NCBI GenBank assembly: GCA_030043545.1
Contig: JASHXM010000131.1
Coordinates: forward strand, 1 to 6,600
Direction: 5' to 3'
Source of the DNA: Thermoplasmata archaeon
GTDB lineage: Archaea > Thermoplasmatota > Thermoplasmata > Lutacidiplasmatales > UBA184
Length of the DNA: 6,600 bases
Within the stretch, counting starts at the first letter, position 1; each line of letters begins with the position of its first letter. Made by a program: the position numbers and the translations under genes. Below are positions 5,533 through 6,600 of the stretch, one piece after another. The notes beneath the pieces are model-generated. The model searched no databases. It saw only the letters and a list, made by a program, of their open reading frames with translations, and had not been told where the DNA came from.

Positions 5533-6485
5533 TCCGCCCTCGCATACGCCATCGACACCATGATGATCGTCATCGCGACCGCGACGGGCACAAGGCCGAA
5601 CGTCAGCAACAGGAGAAGCTCGTCGGCGTTGAACCCGGCGACGGTGCTGCCCAGCGAGTTCAGGAGGAACGCCCCAACGGCGATCATCAGCACGCCCACG
5701 AGGACGAGGCTCACGTACATGTCGAGGAACGTCGACAGGCGCTCGATGAACTCCTTCTGCACGAGGCGGCGCAGTCGCATGATGTCGTCCGACTTGCTCC
5801 GGAGGTACTCGTCGAGATTTCCGCCCTGGTGGATCATGTTCGCGAGATCCCAGAGGGTGTCCCGGACGGCGGTGGAGGGGCTCTCCTTCGCGGTCTCGGC
5901 GAGCGCCGTGATCAGATCCTTCCCTTGGACGTCGGTCTTGTAGGCGATCTGACGGAACGTCGCCGTCATCGCCGGGTCGTGGTCGCGCTGCGCCATGTGC
6001 CGCACGAGGCGGATCGGCGAGGTGCCTGTGCTCGCCAGTACGGAAAGTTCGCTGAGGCTGAACGGGAGCTCCCGCTCGAGCTGATCCTTCCGGTTCGCGA
6101 TCCGGGTGTCGATCAGGAACCGGAAGCCGGCCGCCACCGAGCCGGCGCCGACGGCGGTGAGCAGGAGCACGTAGAGGTACCACCGGCTCTCGTGCAGGAC
6201 ATGGAAGAAGAGCAGGAACGCGACTGCGGCCATCGCCACCGCGGTCAGCAGCATCGTGACCAGCATCATCGAGGTGTGTACCGCGGGCGAGACGTTCACG
6301 CCGGCGCGTTTGAGGCGCTCCGCGAGCACGCTCGAGGTGTCCTCGGACTCGAGTCGCCCGCCGACGAGCCGATAGCAGAACCGTTGGTATCGGGAGGCGA
6401 AGTCCCGCTTCGGGGCGTCCGGGGTCGGCTCGCCCGGGGTCTCGGAACGGGGGGCCGCGGCCTCAGCCGTCTGCGCCATCGGCAA
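5529..6485 (-). CDS. ArlJ/TadB-like (T2SSF) pilus platform protein
   Basis: A 318-residue polytopic membrane protein, probably the first half of a two-part pilus platform. Two starts are possible: TTG at 6485, 3 bp after the ATPase stop, or ATG at 6479 (316 residues), which is at least as likely. The cytoplasmic N-terminus is Pro/Glu-rich (1-28), followed by a basic segment and a short helical motif LAERLKRAGV (54-63). TM helices lie at about 71-94, 102-124, 253-276 and 289-312. The cytoplasmic T2SSF domain sits between TM2 and TM3, with ELPFSLSELSVLASTGTSP (139-157) close to the ArlJ consensus and WDLANMIHQGGNLDEYL (212-228) as the second half. This four-TM layout matches TadB/TadC and archaeal ArlJ-type proteins. 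It should bind the secretion ATPase encoded just upstream and pair with the Ig-bearing T2SSF protein downstream, whose ATG overlaps its TGA. Confidence 0.9.
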   Translation of the reverse strand: MPMAQTAEAAAPRSETPGEPTPDAPKRDFASRYQRFCYRLVGGRLESEDTSSVLAERLKRAGVNVSPAVHTSMMLVTMLLTAVAMAAVAFLLFFHVLHESRWYLYVLLLTAVGAGSVAAGFRFLIDTRIANRKDQLERELPFSLSELSVLASTGTSPIRLVRHMAQRDHDPAMTATFRQIAYKTDVQGKDLITALAETAKESPSTAVRDTLWDLANMIHQGGNLDEYLRSKSDDIMRLRRLVQKEFIERLSTFLDMYVSLVLVGVLMIAVGAFLLNSLGSTVAGFNADELLLLLTFGLVPVAVAMTIIMVSMAYARAE

Positions 6486-6488
6486 CCG

Positions 6489-6600
6489 TCACGACGATCG
6501 CTGCCCTAGCTGGCGCATGGCCTCGATCGGGTCGACGTAGTACGACGCGATCGCCCGGCTCACGTCCCGGAAGTACGTCACGTGATGGCGGTCCATCGAT
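6489..6600 (-). CDS. C-terminal tail of an archaeal GspE/ArlI-type secretion ATPase (partial)
   Basis: Only the last ~36 codons are in the window, ending with TGA at 6491-6489. The readable tail contains VTYFRDVSRAIASYYVDP followed by IEAMRQLG. It matches the usual end of archaeal type II/IV secretion and archaellum ATPases, which close with 'ev..vi..YY.dp...l'. The catalytic motifs lie beyond the right edge and cannot be checked. These hexameric ATPases power pilin assembly through T2SSF platform proteins, which is what the next two genes encode. The stop is 3 bp before the TTG or 9 bp before the ATG of the next gene, so the genes are almost certainly one transcript. Confidence 0.7.
   Translation of the reverse strand, partial: SMDRHHVTYFRDVSRAIASYYVDPIEAMRQLGQRSS

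Noticed and set aside
5533..6183. 217-residue N-terminal extension of the Ig-TadC-like protein
   Set aside because: It is a frame-shifted reading of the upstream T2SSF gene, Arg/Pro-rich with no domain. The ATG at 5532 with the ATGA overlap and a signal helix is far better.
1..6600. CRISPR arrays, insertion sequences, tRNA or rRNA genes
   Set aside because: No regularly spaced direct repeats, transposase-like frames, terminal inverted repeats or tRNA-like cloverleafs were seen on reading both strands.

Overview
The window is dense, GC-rich DNA that reads as archaeal. It carries a class III (PibD/ArlK-type) prepilin, ArlJ/TadC-like membrane platform proteins, the C-terminal tail of an archaeal GspE/ArlI-type secretion ATPase, an ArlH/KaiC-like RecA-fold protein, and a PhoU protein with the remains of an AbrB-like N-terminus. 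This mix is typical of Euryarchaeota in the broad sense. A GC-rich uncultured Thermoplasmatota would fit, but the lineage cannot be fixed from this sequence alone.

Layout: (1) 1-911, plus strand: 3' part of an AbrB/PhoU-type regulator, cut by the left edge. (2) 915-2590, minus strand: a two-gene operon with an ArlH/KaiC-like protein first (2590-1961) and an AAA+ ATPase second (1952-915). It ends tail to tail with the PhoU gene, 3 bp apart. (3) 2591-2708: divergent promoter region. (4) 2709-3860, plus strand: a large type IV pilin-like protein. (5) 3861-4074: convergent intergenic region with several short inverted repeats and no gene. (6) 4075-6600, minus strand: a tightly packed operon running from the right edge. 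It holds the secretion ATPase tail (stop at 6489), a four-TM T2SSF platform protein (6485 or 6479 to 5529), and a second T2SSF protein with an N-terminal Ig-like ectodomain (5532-4075). The last two overlap by 4 bp (ATGA).

Together, regions 4 and 6 give the parts of an archaeal type IV-like pilus: motor ATPase, two-part inner-membrane platform and pilin subunit. The ArlH-like/AAA+ pair is divergent from the pilin. The ArlH-like protein has lost the P-loop glycines, and the AAA+ protein has an intact Walker A but an Asn-Asp Walker B in place of Asp-Glu. They may be regulatory or assembly partners of the pilus, by analogy with ArlH acting on ArlI, but this is inference from position.

The most unusual points are the glycosylation-site-rich Ig-like ectodomain fused to a pilus platform protein, and the paired degenerate ATPases beside a large PKD-like pilin.
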